DNA of 64,000 bases from Flavobacterium oreochromis (GCF_019565455.1 NZ_CP067377.1:1606001-1670000), one strand, 5' to 3'; numbered from the stretch's first letter, positions 1-9,381 are shown. A program made the numbers and translations. Notes: generated by a model from the letters alone, not told the origin.

Positions 1-836
1 GCGATAAAAAATCAGTTCAAGACTTTTTTCAAAAATATTCAGATGTAAATGGTGTTATTCATTTTGCTGCTAGCAAAGCAGTTGGAGAAAGTGTTGAAAA
101 TCCATTGTTATATTATGAAAATAATATTAATGCTTTAGTATATCTTTTACAAGAGTTAGAACAAAAGCCAGAAGCGCATTTTATTTTTAGTTCTTCGTGT
201 ACAGTTTATGGTCAAGCAGAAAAAATGCCTATAACAGAAGATGCTCCTGTTCAATCAGCAATATCTCCTTATGGGAATACTAAGCAAATAGGAGAGGAAA
301 TAATTACAGATGTTGCTAAAGTTTCTAATATTAATGCTGTTTTATTACGTTATTTTAATCCAATTGGGGCACATCCCTCTACAGAAATAGGAGAATTACC
401 ACTGGGAGTTCCTCAAAATTTAATTCCTTTTATTACACAAACTGCAATAGGTCTAAGAAAAGAATTATCAGTTTTTGGAGATGATTATCCTACAGAAGAT
501 GGAACAGCCATTCGTGACTATATTCATGTGGTAGATTTAGCTAAAGCACACGTAGTAGCATTAGAACGTTTATTAGGTAAAGAGAATCAAGAAAAAGTTG
601 AAATTTTTAATGTAGGGACTGGAACAGGAAGTTCTGTATTAGAAGTAATTTCTACTTTTGAAAAAGTATCAGGTCAAAAATTACCGTACAAAATTGTAGG
701 AAGAAGAGAAGGTGATATTACAGAAGCTTACGCACATACAGCAAAGGCTAATGAAGTTTTAGGCTGGAAATCTAAATCTACTCTAGAAGAAGCATTGACA
801 AGTGCTTGGGAGTGGGAACAAAAGATTAGAAAATAA
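1..836 (+). CDS. galE: UDP-glucose 4-epimerase, 5'-truncated by window edge
   Basis: Interconverts UDP-glucose and UDP-galactose (Leloir pathway, surface polysaccharide precursors) in the cytoplasm. The reading frame is open from base 3, before the first Met at 105, and begins with HFAASKAVGESVENP, which is typical of the epimerase family. About 277 residues are present against about 338 usual, so the N-terminal Rossmann GxxGxxG lies outside the window. SSSCTVYG and SPYGNTKQIGE supply the catalytic Ser/Thr and the Tyr-x3-Lys of extended short-chain dehydrogenases. RDYIHVVDLAKAH and FNVGTGTGSSVLEVI are GalE-typical. It converges on gpmI across a shared hairpin terminator. Confidence 0.95.
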   Translation, partial: DKKSVQDFFQKYSDVNGVIHFAASKAVGESVENPLLYYENNINALVYLLQELEQKPEAHFIFSSSCTVYGQAEKMPITEDAPVQSAISPYGNTKQIGEEIITDVAKVSNINAVLLRYFNPIGAHPSTEIGELPLGVPQNLIPFITQTAIGLRKELSVFGDDYPTEDGTAIRDYIHVVDLAKAHVVALERLLGKENQEKVEIFNVGTGTGSSVLEVISTFEKVSGQKLPYKIVGRREGDITEAYAHTAKANEVLGWKSKSTLEEALTSAWEWEQKIRK

Positions 837-885
837 TAAAAAGGAATAATTTAATAAAAAGACTAAAGCTTTTTAACTGATTAAA

Positions 886-928
886 AAAAGGAGTCTAATC
901 ATATAATATTCAATGATAGACTCCTTTT
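886..928. terminator. bidirectional hairpin terminator between galE and gpmI
   Basis: Inverted repeat with arms AAAAGGAGTCTA and TAGACTCCTTTT, continued inward by ATCAT/ATGA, with an A run before and a T run after. It lies between convergent galE (+) and gpmI (-), so it can end both transcripts. Confidence 0.8.
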
Positions 929-975
929 GTATTTAATTGATTAAAGTCAAATTTTCTTTTACCGTTTTTATTAAT

Positions 976-2493
976 TTATAAAAGTGAGTTGCTAGTCATA
1001 ACTAATGGTTTCGGAATCCCCATTAATTCTAAAATAGTAGGAGCTATATCACCTAGAACCCCACTGTTTATATTGTTTAATTCTTTATCTATTAGTATAA
1101 TAGGAACAGGGTTTGTTGTGTGAGCTGTATTAGGACTTCCATCAGGATTTATCATAGTGTCACAATTACCGTGATCAGCAATTAATATGGTTGTATAATT
1201 ATGTTCTAAAGCAGTTGAAATAACATCTTTTACGCATTGATCTACTGCTTCACAGGCTTTAATAGCTGCCTTCATATCTCCTGTATGTCCTACCATATCT
1301 CCGTTTGCAAAATTAAGACACACAAAGTCTACAGCTTCTTTTTGTAATTCAGGAATTAATGCGTTTTTTAAATCAAAAGCACTCATTTCTGGTTGTAAGT
1401 CATATGTTGCAACTTTAGGAGATGGACATAAAATGCGACTTTCTCCTTCAAAAGGTTCTTCTCGTCCTCCAGAAAAGAAAAAAGTAACATGTGGGTATTT
1501 TTCTGTTTCAGCTATTCTGATTTGTTTTTTGCCAGCTTTCGCTACTACTTCCCCTAAGGTTTCTGTAATGTTATCTTTGTCATAAATAACGTGTACATTT
1601 TTATAAGTATCGTCATAGTTAGTCATGGTAACATAATATAAATCTAAATGACGCATATTGTGTTCATCAAGATTTTTTTGAGAAAGTACTTCCGTTAATT
1701 CACGGCCTCTATCAGTTCTGAAATTAAAGAAGATAACAACATCCCCATTTTGTATTGTTGTTAAAGGCTCTTCATTTTTATCTACTAATACAATGGGTTC
1801 AATAAATTCGTCTGTAATGTTATTGAGATAACTTTCTTTTATAGCAGCTGTAGGATCTGTTGCTTTTTTACCAATTCCATGTACCATAACATCATACGCT
1901 TTTTTTACACGTTCCCATCGTTTGTCACGATCCATAGCAAAATAGCGTCCTGTAATAGTAGCAATTTTAGCACTTGAATGAGTACAGTATTCAGCTAATT
2001 CTTCTATGTGTTTTATTCCTGATTTAGGATCTACATCACGACCATCTGTAAAGGCATGAATGAAAACTTTTTCTACATTATGATCTTTTGTAGCATCCAA
2101 TAACCCTTTTAAATGATCTGTGTGGGAGTGAACTCCTCCATCTGATACTAAGCCTAAGAAATGTATAGGTTTATTGTTATTTTTGGCATATTCAAAAGCT
2201 TCTATTAATACTTTTTCATTGTTTAATGTTTTGTTTTGAACAGCTAAGTTAATTTTTGCTAAATCTTGATATACTATTCTTCCTGCTCCAAGATTCATAT
2301 GGCCTACTTCGCTATTTCCCATTTGTCCCTCTGGTAATCCTACATTAAGTCCGTCAGTTCGTAATGTGGCATTGGGGAAATTTGTGTAAAGATTATCTAT
2401 AAAAGGGGTATGTGCTTGATCAATAGCTGATACTTTAGGGTCTGGCGATTTTCCCCAGCCGTCAAGAATCATTAAAATTACTTTTTTATTCAT
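976..2493 (-). CDS. gpmI: 2,3-bisphosphoglycerate-independent phosphoglycerate mutase
   Basis: Interconverts 3- and 2-phosphoglycerate in glycolysis and gluconeogenesis, a cofactor-independent Mn-dependent enzyme of the alkaline phosphatase superfamily. The 505 residues match the family length. DGWG at residues 11-14 starts the metal site. GNSEVGHMNLGAGR places the phospho-accepting serine at residue 61. Further metal ligands are in NFANGDMVGHTGDM and ADHGNCD near the C terminus. The gene stands alone and intact. A TATTTTTG -7 box lies about 26 bp upstream of the ATG on the minus strand. Confidence 0.97.
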   Translation of the reverse strand: MNKKVILMILDGWGKSPDPKVSAIDQAHTPFIDNLYTNFPNATLRTDGLNVGLPEGQMGNSEVGHMNLGAGRIVYQDLAKINLAVQNKTLNNEKVLIEAFEYAKNNNKPIHFLGLVSDGGVHSHTDHLKGLLDATKDHNVEKVFIHAFTDGRDVDPKSGIKHIEELAEYCTHSSAKIATITGRYFAMDRDKRWERVKKAYDVMVHGIGKKATDPTAAIKESYLNNITDEFIEPIVLVDKNEEPLTTIQNGDVVIFFNFRTDRGRELTEVLSQKNLDEHNMRHLDLYYVTMTNYDDTYKNVHVIYDKDNITETLGEVVAKAGKKQIRIAETEKYPHVTFFFSGGREEPFEGESRILCPSPKVATYDLQPEMSAFDLKNALIPELQKEAVDFVCLNFANGDMVGHTGDMKAAIKACEAVDQCVKDVISTALEHNYTTILIADHGNCDTMINPDGSPNTAHTTNPVPIILIDKELNNINSGVLGDIAPTILELMGIPKPLVMTSNSLL

Positions 2494-2519
2494 CTTGTTA
2501 GAAATGTTATTTGAAATAT

Positions 2520-2527
2520 CAAAAATA
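2520..2527 (-). promoter_or_regulatory. putative gpmI promoter -7 box
   Basis: Minus strand reads TATTTTTG, an exact fit to the Bacteroidota TAnnTTTG box. No clear -33 TTG is seen at the usual spacing. Confidence 0.45.
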
Positions 2528-3160
2528 GGAATTTGAAATCAAATATGATCTTTAATTCTAATGGATTATAAAATAAGACTATTATAGATTGTTTTTTATG
2601 TAAATCAGATGTTAAAACATTTGTTCCCCCTGTATGTATTATAAAAAACGTATTTGAATTATTAATAATTACTATACCGTTTGTTAAGCAGATAGAATTA
2701 TGAGTACACCCTATAACGAATGATTATTGGGGAATAAAGGAGATTGGCGTAAATAACTTTTTACCGATAGAATTAATCTTGTGACTAAGTTGAAAAAAAT
2801 ATGAACTAAATTAAGAACTCTAATTCAAGATATCTTTTATCTTAGAAAAAGGGAAATGCTAAAACAATATTCGATTAATTTAAAAATATTTTTAAATAGC
2901 GGATTCAATAAATTACTCTTAGGTAAACTAATTCAATAACATATTTTTAGCTTTAATATCTTAATAATGTTGTAGAGAAAAGAAATTATTAAAAATAACT
3001 TTGTTGATATAAAATAATTATTTTTTTAATGATTTAACGAAATACATATCTTGAATAACACAGAATTTTATCTAATTTGATTATAATATTATAGTTTCAT
3101 AATGATATTTTATAATGGACATTGTTTAAAATTAAGAGGGGATATTTTAATCTAATAAAT
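2528..3160. other. intergenic region without recognisable gene
   Basis: About 630 bp of AT-rich DNA between divergent gpmI and the L,D-transpeptidase gene. I see no convincing ORF, RNA gene or strong hairpin. It probably holds the upstream control region of the transpeptidase. Confidence 0.5.
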
Positions 3161-3196
3161 CGATGAAAAGCAAAAAAAACCGATAAAATGCAAAAA
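3161..3196 (+). repeat. 20-bp-period direct repeat upstream of an L,D-transpeptidase gene
   Basis: CGATGAAAAGCAAAAA (3161-3176) and CGATAAAATGCAAAAA (3181-3196) match at 14 of 16 positions and are offset by 20 bp, about two helical turns. This geometry suits a dimeric regulator, but A-rich sequence makes chance similarity possible. Confidence 0.35.
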
Positions 3197-3267
3197 TAAT
3201 TTGTTCTATCTGTTTTTTTTTATAATATTTGTATTGTAGTAATAACAATGTAATTAAAAGATTGTCA

Positions 3268-3975
3268 ATGGTTTACAGATTTTTGCCCCTTGTTTTGTTA
3301 TTCTTAATGTCTTTTTCCCTAAAGGCTACTGATAACGTGAATTGTGATTTGGTAACGAATGAAAGCGCTAATGCTAAGTTAGCCAAAATTGAGATGATCT
3401 ATTTTTCTTTAAATACAAACCATTTGGCATTACCGCCTATGGAGTGTTTTAAGAGAGCCATGTTAGGATATTATTCATTAAAAGAAAAAGGTTTAATAGA
3501 AAAAGAAGTATTGACTGTAATTGATTTTAGTTTATCATCAACTAAAAAAAGGATGTGGGTTATTGATTTGGTTTCGAATAAAATCTTATTTAATAATTTG
3601 GTTTCACACGGAATGAAATCAGGAGGAGAGTTTGCTAATAGTTTTTCAAACGAATTAAATTCTAGTAAGAGTAGTTTAGGGTTTTATATAACAGGAGAAA
3701 CCTATGTAGGAAAACATGGATTATCTCTTAAATTAGATGGTCAAGAAAGAGGTATTAATGATAATGCTAGAAATCGTTCAGTTGTAATGCACGGAGCAGA
3801 ATATGCTAATCCAGGTGTAATAAAAATGCAAGGTTACTTAGGTAGAAGTCAAGGATGTCCTGCTATACCTGAAGCGATAAAATATGATGTCATTAATACA
3901 GTAAAAGGAAAAACGTGTTTATTTATTTATCATCCGACTAGAGCTTATGATATCGCTAGTAAATTGACTGCTTAA
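3268..3975 (+). CDS. secreted L,D-transpeptidase catalytic domain protein
   Basis: Predicted periplasmic peptidoglycan-modifying enzyme of the 'murein L,D-transpeptidase catalytic domain' family (PF13645 type). The ATG at 3268 is preferred over an upstream in-frame TTG at 3229 because it leaves a clean signal peptide (MVYRFLPLVLLFLMSFSLKA). The mature part carries VVMHGAEYA, with the conserved His, and YLGRSQGCPAIP, with the catalytic Cys. The length of 235 residues is normal for the family. It converges with a second, different L,D-transpeptidase, and the two coding 3' ends overlap by 57 bp. Confidence 0.8.
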   Translation: MVYRFLPLVLLFLMSFSLKATDNVNCDLVTNESANAKLAKIEMIYFSLNTNHLALPPMECFKRAMLGYYSLKEKGLIEKEVLTVIDFSLSSTKKRMWVIDLVSNKILFNNLVSHGMKSGGEFANSFSNELNSSKSSLGFYITGETYVGKHGLSLKLDGQERGINDNARNRSVVMHGAEYANPGVIKMQGYLGRSQGCPAIPEAIKYDVINTVKGKTCLFIYHPTRAYDIASKLTA

Positions 3976-5572
3976 TCGTGTGTATAATTCAGAATCATAT
4001 TGATAAATATCGTTTCTAAATTGCAAAATTCCCTTATCAGACCAAGCTGTAAAATATAGAAAATGAATTCCAAAATTCTGACTTACTTTTACAGCTTTTG
4101 TCTCTTTTTTTTGAATGATAGTGTCTATTTCAGCCAGTGAATAAGTAGGAACTTCTATGAGTTTTTTCTTGAATATAGGAGTAGAGCCTTTAGGTTTATT
4201 TTTTTGAATAATTTCTTCTTTTATATATTGTTTTTTCAATTTATCCTTTAGTAAATATTCAGCCAAAGGTAGTGGCTTTTCTATTCTAACACATCCAGAG
4301 CTTAAAGCTCGATATTGATTCTCAAAAAGGTCTCTATGATTTGTGTCATGCATAAACACTAAATGCTTGTTGCTAAAATTTATTTTTACTAAGCCTAAAG
4401 AATTATTATAACCAGGATTTTGTACATATTTATAACTTAAAGCATCTTCAGGTTTCCATTCATATGGCGCTATTTCCTTATTTTTAGAATTAAAAATTTT
4501 GATTTTGCTCTTGTAAAAATAACTTCTATTTTTTGTAGCAGCAGGAATCAAATCCTCTTTAATAATCGTAGGAGGAACTGTCCAAGTAGGGTTGAAAATG
4601 ATATTGTCAACCTTTGAAGAAAGAATAGGGGTTTTACGTTTAGGTTGACCAATGACTACTCGATAAGTTTTTGTAGTATCATTATTTTCTACAACTTGTA
4701 ATTGAAAATCAGTAAGATTAACAGCTAAATAATTGGTTCCTAAATCAGAAGGAAACCATCTCCATCTTTCAAGATTTACCATGATTTGTTGTTTGCGATA
4801 TTCTTTGCTATGGTTTAAAGCTTTTAGAGTACCTAAGCCTATTCGTCCATCTGTTTGTAAACCATGACGGTTTTGGAATTGAATGATTGCTTTTTTTTAA
4901 ATTTTCATCAAAGGTTTTGTTAGAAAGAGTATCATTAGGTTTTAAATCACCCCATAGTCTTAATCTTTTTTTTATTTTGGCTATTGTATTGCTGTTTTTT
5001 AATCCAAAATATAATTTTTCATTCAGTTTAGGTTTTATTGTATCAAAGATTTCGTTAGGCATAGTATTAATTTTTAATAAAGCCTTTTTAAGTCCTTTGT
5101 AAATATAATGTTGAGGTTTGCTATTATTAATTAAGCTGTCTACTTGTTTTTTTGCTAAAATGGTAGTTAATATAGAATCTGTAACAATAGGTTTAGGGGT
5201 TATTTCCCAATCTGAATAAATTTCGTTAGCATCAAGTTTTCCATTTTTTAAATGAGAACTATATTTAATTAAGGCAATCGTTAGTAATTTATGATAGTTT
5301 TCTTTTTGATCAGGTGTTAGTACTATTGAATCTTCGTATTTTAATAATTCTGAATAATGATAATCTTCAGGAAACAATCCTTCTTCTATTGATTTTCTTA
5401 TGGCTTCCAATAGAGCTATTCTATTTTCGTCTATATCCCAATTTTCTAATAGACTTTCATTTTGTAAAGCATTTTTAATGCTTTCTTCTGTTGAAAAAAA
5501 TTTAGGGTTAGTGTTATTAGCACAACCTAAATAAATTAAGATAGAAATGAATAATGGGTAAATTTTTTTCAT
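3919..5572 (-). CDS. L,D-transpeptidase, YcbB/LdtD-like lipoprotein (frameshifted)
   Basis: Large L,D-transpeptidase expected to make or exchange 3-3 peptidoglycan cross-links. The N-terminal part (from 5572) has a lipoprotein-like signal (ISILIYLGCANN). The C-terminal part carries the YkuD domain with FMHDTNHRDLFENQYRALSSGCVRIEKP, including the conserved His and the catalytic Cys in SSGCVRI. The frame breaks at an eight-base T run at 4891-4898. Removing one base joins the parts through a peptidoglycan-binding segment (AIIQFQNRHGLQTDGRIG). Sequencing error is likelier than decay because both sides are otherwise well conserved. The C terminus extends slightly past the usual family end, into the convergent gene. 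Confidence 0.8.
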
Positions 5573-5628
5573 ATATTAATTTCTTTGTACATAAGACAGT
5601 GTAAGCCTATATTATTGTATTAAATACT

Positions 5629-5965
5629 TCACCTATTCTTTGGTGTTTGATTTTTTATAAAACCTATTGCATTAAATGAAATTGACGCTATGGATTCTCT
5701 TTTCAAAAATTGTTCCAAATGCTTTAATAATACTTCATAGTCTTTAGTTCCATCATTTTTTAAAATAGCCATTCTTCTTGTTTGATATTGACTAATAAAA
5801 TTACATAAATTATTTTGATGAAGAAAGACTGAAATAACTGCTTTTAGACTGCCTTTTCAAATCAATGAATATCTAATTAATCACCTTTAAAAGAATAATC
5901 AGCTAGTAGTTTTCCAGCTCTAAGTACATCGTTTATAATGATGTATGTTCTCTTTTTAAAATTCT
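5629..5965 (-). pseudogene. decayed coding remnant, unidentified
   Basis: On the minus strand two protein-like stretches sit in different frames. One includes NDVLRAGKLLADYSFKGD and ends at a stop at 5877-5879. The other includes RRMAILKNDGTKDYEVLLKH and runs to a stop at 5629-5631. They are separated by several stop codons. The composition looks like former coding sequence, but I cannot name the family. It fills the gap between the transpeptidase and tRNA-Gly. Confidence 0.35.
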
Positions 5966-6090
5966 TTTAATAGTTAGTTATGTTACACAAAAGTACGGTT
6001 TTATTAGAAAGAGATTTATTTCGGAAATGGGTTTTTATCGGGTAAATGGGTTATTGATCGGATTTTTTTTAAAAAAAGATTTTTAAAAAT

Positions 6091-6120
6091 TTGGAGAAAC
6101 AAAAAACATGCTTATATTTG
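6091..6120 (+). promoter_or_regulatory. promoter of tRNA-Gly
   Basis: TTG (6091-6093), 19 bp spacer, TATATTTG (6113-6120): a complete Bacteroidota -33/-7 promoter. The tRNA begins 10 bp after the -7 box. Confidence 0.8.
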
Positions 6121-6130
6121 CACTCGCAAT

Positions 6131-6203
<73 letters not shown>

Positions 6204-6210
6204 CTAGTTA

Positions 6211-6240
6211 AAAGCCCAAATGAAAATTTGGGCTTTTTCT
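6211..6240 (+). terminator. tRNA-Gly intrinsic terminator
   Basis: Perfect 11-bp stem AAAGCCCAAAT / ATTTGGGCTTT with a GAAA loop, followed by a T-rich tract, 8 nt after the tRNA. Confidence 0.9.
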
Positions 6241-6414
6241 TTTTAAAACTTTTTTACGTTATATTTCGTCTGTTAAATCTTAATGATTTCTTAATCAAAG
6301 TTTATAGATACAAATAAATTATGTTTTTCTTTATAACCAGTTGGTTATTATGAAATTAATTATATAATAGAATTCATAAATCTTATGAAGTCTTTCGTTT
6401 TATATTTAAAGGTA

Positions 6415-6518
6415 TAAGACCGTCTAAAAAATGATCGAATGTGTTATATGAATTTAGTTTATTCATTTTTTCTAATATTTATTAGAAAATTATTTTTTAT
6501 TCTTTTTAGAAGGTCTTA
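6415..6518. repeat. long palindromic intergenic element
   Basis: Arms TAAGACCGTCTAAAAA (5') and TTTTTAGAAGGTCTTA (3') pair over about 16 bp with one mismatch around an AT-rich interior of about 70 bp. It sits at the 3' end of pepE in a convergent gap and may act as a terminator. Similar arms occur at 29032-29170 and 34136-34215. Confidence 0.6.
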
Positions 6519-6529
6519 ATATTTTAAAA

Positions 6530-7237
6530 TTAACTTAAGAAATTTAAATTTTCTCCAGGAGCCATTTCTACAGCAAATTCATTTGGTCTAAAAAGTCTCG
6601 CTGTGAGATCACCTCTTAAAAAAACATCTGAATTATATACTTCTAACCAACTTCCTTCACGTAGTCCTAAAACTGGTGTTGTATTTAATTTGTGAAATTC
6701 ATTAATACGTGTTTCTCGGGTTTCTCCCATATGAGTAGAACCTTCAACAGGATCTAAATAATGCGGATTTAAGTTGAATGAAATTAAGCCTAATGTCTCA
6801 AAACTTGGAGGAAGAATGATAGGCATATCATTAGTAGTGTTCATTGTTTTTCCTCCAATATTACTTCCTGCACTTGTACCTAAATAAGGAGTCCCTTTTT
6901 CAATTACTTCTTTTAAAACTGATACGAGACCTTTTTCGTAAAGTTTAGATACTAATAAAAAAGTATTGCCACCTCCTGTAAAAATACCTTCAGCATTTTG
7001 TACTGCTTCTATTGGATTTTTAAATTCATGTATTCCTTTTACTGAAATGTCAATTTTAGCAAAAGCCTCTTCTACTTTTGCTGTATATGCTTCATAACTT
7101 ATTCCGCTTGGTTGTGCATACGGTATGAAAAGCAAAGTTTTTACTTTGTTAAAATGATTACATAAAGTAGGAAGTAAATATTCTAAATAACCACCACTAT
7201 ATAAAGTGGATGTACTTGCTAAAATAACTTTTTTCAT
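6530..7237 (-). CDS. pepE: peptidase E (dipeptidase E, MEROPS S51)
   Basis: Cytoplasmic serine dipeptidase that hydrolyses N-terminal aspartyl dipeptides, of the class I glutamine amidotransferase-like fold. The 235 residues match the family. GGGNTFLLVSKLYEKG forms the substrate-binding strand. The nucleophile elbow YLGTSAGSNIGG puts the catalytic serine at residue 122. FNLNPHYLDP carries the conserved His. The gene is monocistronic with its own -7 box (TATATTTG) 16 bp upstream of the ATG. Confidence 0.93.
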   Translation of the reverse strand: MKKVILASTSTLYSGGYLEYLLPTLCNHFNKVKTLLFIPYAQPSGISYEAYTAKVEEAFAKIDISVKGIHEFKNPIEAVQNAEGIFTGGGNTFLLVSKLYEKGLVSVLKEVIEKGTPYLGTSAGSNIGGKTMNTTNDMPIILPPSFETLGLISFNLNPHYLDPVEGSTHMGETRETRINEFHKLNTTPVLGLREGSWLEVYNSDVFLRGDLTARLFRPNEFAVEMAPGENLNFLS

Positions 7238-7253
7238 TTTTTATAATTTGATT

Positions 7254-7261
7254 CAAATATA
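7254..7261 (-). promoter_or_regulatory. putative pepE promoter -7 box
   Basis: Minus strand reads TATATTTG, exact TAnnTTTG consensus, 16 bp before the pepE ATG. Confidence 0.55.
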
Positions 7262-7334
7262 CAGAATTAACAAAATTTTACTATTCTATTAGTACTTTAT
7301 TAGCTAGTAGAGAAACTATTTTTACAAAAAAAAT

Positions 7335-8063
7335 ATGTATAAAAAGATTGTACTTTTGCTTTTTGGTATACAAAATATCTTTGCTCAAGAAAATATAAAA
7401 GGAAAAGTTGAAGTAGATTTGATTAAGAAAGATAGTCTCATGGTTGTTAATAGGGTTACAGGTCAATGGGTTTATACAAATCCTATTGGAGAGTTTGAAT
7501 TAGCGGCTTGTCCAGAAGATGTTTTACTTATTGCTTCTCCTACAATAGAACCTCTTGAAATACGGTTAAATTTAAATTCATTTAAAACAAATATTCTTTT
7601 ATTGTCTGTTTCTCCCAAAATAAAAGAATTACAAGAAGTTTATATTAAAAGGTTTTCAGCTAAATCGTTAGGAATTGTAAATAAAGATCAGAAGACATAT
7701 ACTTCAATAGAACGGAAATTATATGCCGCAAGAGGTGGTGATCAAAATTTTTATGGGTTGAGCTCTAAAGTGTCTTTTGATCGTGTTTTGAATACATTTT
7801 CAGGAAAGACTAAAATGTTTGAAAAAGCACTCGAAAATGAAAAATATGAATCAAATACAGTTAAGCTTCTTAATAAATTAACAGAAGATTTTTTTCTTTT
7901 TACATTAAAGATAGAAAAAGAATATTTAGAAGGTTTTCTAGTTTTGGCTTCTGAGGATTTTTTGATAGATAAAATTTTACAAGAAAAAGATCTTACAAAT
8001 TTAAAACTTCGATTAGTGGAACTCGTTTTTAAATTTAATGAATTGAATAAAAATGAAAAGTAA
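7335..8063 (+). CDS. secreted carboxypeptidase-regulatory-like domain protein, paralog 1
   Basis: Exported protein with a signal peptide (MYKKIVLLLFGIQNIFAQ) and an N-terminal beta-sandwich of the CarboxypepD_reg-like type common in Bacteroidota envelope proteins (KGKVEVDLIKKDSLMVVNR, then TNPIGEFELAA). Its 242 residues are clearly paralogous to the next gene; both contain IEPLEIRLN.NSFK, a SAK.LGI motif and an ERKL segment. The stop overlaps the next start by 11 bp, so the two are translationally linked. No enzymatic motif is visible; a structural or assembly role in the envelope is inference. Confidence 0.7.
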   Translation: MYKKIVLLLFGIQNIFAQENIKGKVEVDLIKKDSLMVVNRVTGQWVYTNPIGEFELAACPEDVLLIASPTIEPLEIRLNLNSFKTNILLLSVSPKIKELQEVYIKRFSAKSLGIVNKDQKTYTSIERKLYAARGGDQNFYGLSSKVSFDRVLNTFSGKTKMFEKALENEKYESNTVKLLNKLTEDFFLFTLKIEKEYLEGFLVLASEDFLIDKILQEKDLTNLKLRLVELVFKFNELNKNEK

Positions 8064-8799
8064 AATTGTACTATGGGTTTTATTTGCTATTTCTCAATTT
8101 GGATTTGCACAGAATAAAATTCTATTAGATGGAATAGTGCAATCTGATTTAGGTCCTTTAGATCAAATTATCGTAATAAATAGAACTACTAAAGAAACAA
8201 CAACTACAAGTTCAGAGGGTAAATTTAAAATACAAGCAAATTCTGATAATTTGTTAGTTTTTACTTCTTCTAAAATAGAACCATTAGAAATTCGACTTAA
8301 CTCAAATTCTTTTAAACAAAACCCTTTTGTTGTAAAAGTAAAAGTAAAAGTTGTTGAAATGGAAGAGGTGGTTGTTAAAACTATTTCGGCTAAAAAATTA
8401 GGAATTATAACTGAAAATGTAAAAAGTTATACGCCAGCTGAAAGAAAGCTTTTAGAAGCAGGTAGTTTTAAGTGGTATAGTTTTTTATTAATTCCTGTAG
8501 GAGGTATGAGTATGACAGGTTTGATTAATCAAATATCAGGAAGAACAGCTATGTTGAAGAAAGAATTAAAGGTAGAGCAGAGTGAGATAAATAAGAACCG
8601 TCTTAAATCTGTTTTTTCACAAGAATTTTATCGGGACATTTTAAAAATACCAGATAATTATTTAGATGGTTTTATCGTTTATGCTTCTGAAAATTCTAAG
8701 ATTGCTCAGGATTTACAAGCAAAAAATTTTGGAGCTTTGCGTTTTGATTTAATTGATTTGGCTGTTAGATATAAAGAAATAATAACTATTCAGAAATAA
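8053..8799 (+). CDS. secreted carboxypeptidase-regulatory-like domain protein, paralog 2
   Basis: Tandem paralog of the preceding gene, 248 residues, with a signal peptide (MKSKIVLWVLFAISQFGFAQ). Shared landmarks are SKIEPLEIRLNSNSFK, TISAKKLGI and YTPAERKLLEAG. A hydrophobic stretch (WYSFLLIPVGGMSMTGL) follows near residue 140. It overlaps the upstream gene and is followed 13 bp later by the DUF6702 gene, so these three form an operon. Specific function is unknown. Confidence 0.7.
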   Translation: MKSKIVLWVLFAISQFGFAQNKILLDGIVQSDLGPLDQIIVINRTTKETTTTSSEGKFKIQANSDNLLVFTSSKIEPLEIRLNSNSFKQNPFVVKVKVKVVEMEEVVVKTISAKKLGIITENVKSYTPAERKLLEAGSFKWYSFLLIPVGGMSMTGLINQISGRTAMLKKELKVEQSEINKNRLKSVFSQEFYRDILKIPDNYLDGFIVYASENSKIAQDLQAKNFGALRFDLIDLAVRYKEIITIQK

Positions 8800-8812
8800 T
8801 ATATTTTATAAG

Positions 8813-9310
8813 ATGATTAAGAAAATTACATTGCATTTAATTGCTTTTTTCCTTTTAAGCTCTTTTACTATTCATAAGTTTTATGTGTCTATATATCAAA
8901 TTAATTATGAACCTGAAAAAAAGAGACTTCAAATAACAACTCGGATATTTATAGATGATTTTAATCAAGTATTATTTTCTAAATATCATATAAAGACTGC
9001 TTTAGGTGAGAAAGAAGAAACAGAAAGGGATGTAGAATTAATGAAAAAATATTTGCATGAAACATTTAAAATAAAAATAAATGGAAAATTTAAAAGCTTG
9101 TACTTTGTACAAAAAGAAATAGAAGGAAATGTTTTAGTTGGTTATTACAAAATAGAAAACGTATCGAAGTTAAAACTTCTTGAAATATATAATAATGCGC
9201 TCTTAGAGCTTAACGATGAACAACAAAATTTGATTCATATAAATAACAAAGGAATGAAAAACAGTTTTTTATTTTCGGGAAACAATACAAGTGGAGTGTT
9301 AAAGTATTGA
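8813..9310 (+). CDS. DUF6702 family exported protein
   Basis: 165-residue protein with an N-terminal signal segment (KKITLHLIAFFLLSSFTIH) followed by HKFYVSIYQINYEPEKKRL and RIFIDDFNQVL, characteristic of the uncharacterised DUF6702 family of Bacteroidota. In related genomes this family commonly lies just upstream of an M1 peptidase, as here. The function is unknown; it is probably a periplasmic or outer-membrane accessory protein of this locus. Confidence 0.7.
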   Translation: MIKKITLHLIAFFLLSSFTIHKFYVSIYQINYEPEKKRLQITTRIFIDDFNQVLFSKYHIKTALGEKEETERDVELMKKYLHETFKIKINGKFKSLYFVQKEIEGNVLVGYYKIENVSKLKLLEIYNNALLELNDEQQNLIHINNKGMKNSFLFSGNNTSGVLKY

Positions 9311-9381
9311 TAAATATTTAAGGAAATTAAAAAAAGATTTTATTTTTAGCCTTTAAAAATTAATAAAGTTAAAGTTCTAAC

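Noticed and set aside
7281..7466. Minus-strand ORF of 61 codons opposite the start of the first CarboxypepD_reg-like gene
   Set aside because: It has low-complexity composition and lies over the signal peptide of a convincing gene on the other strand.
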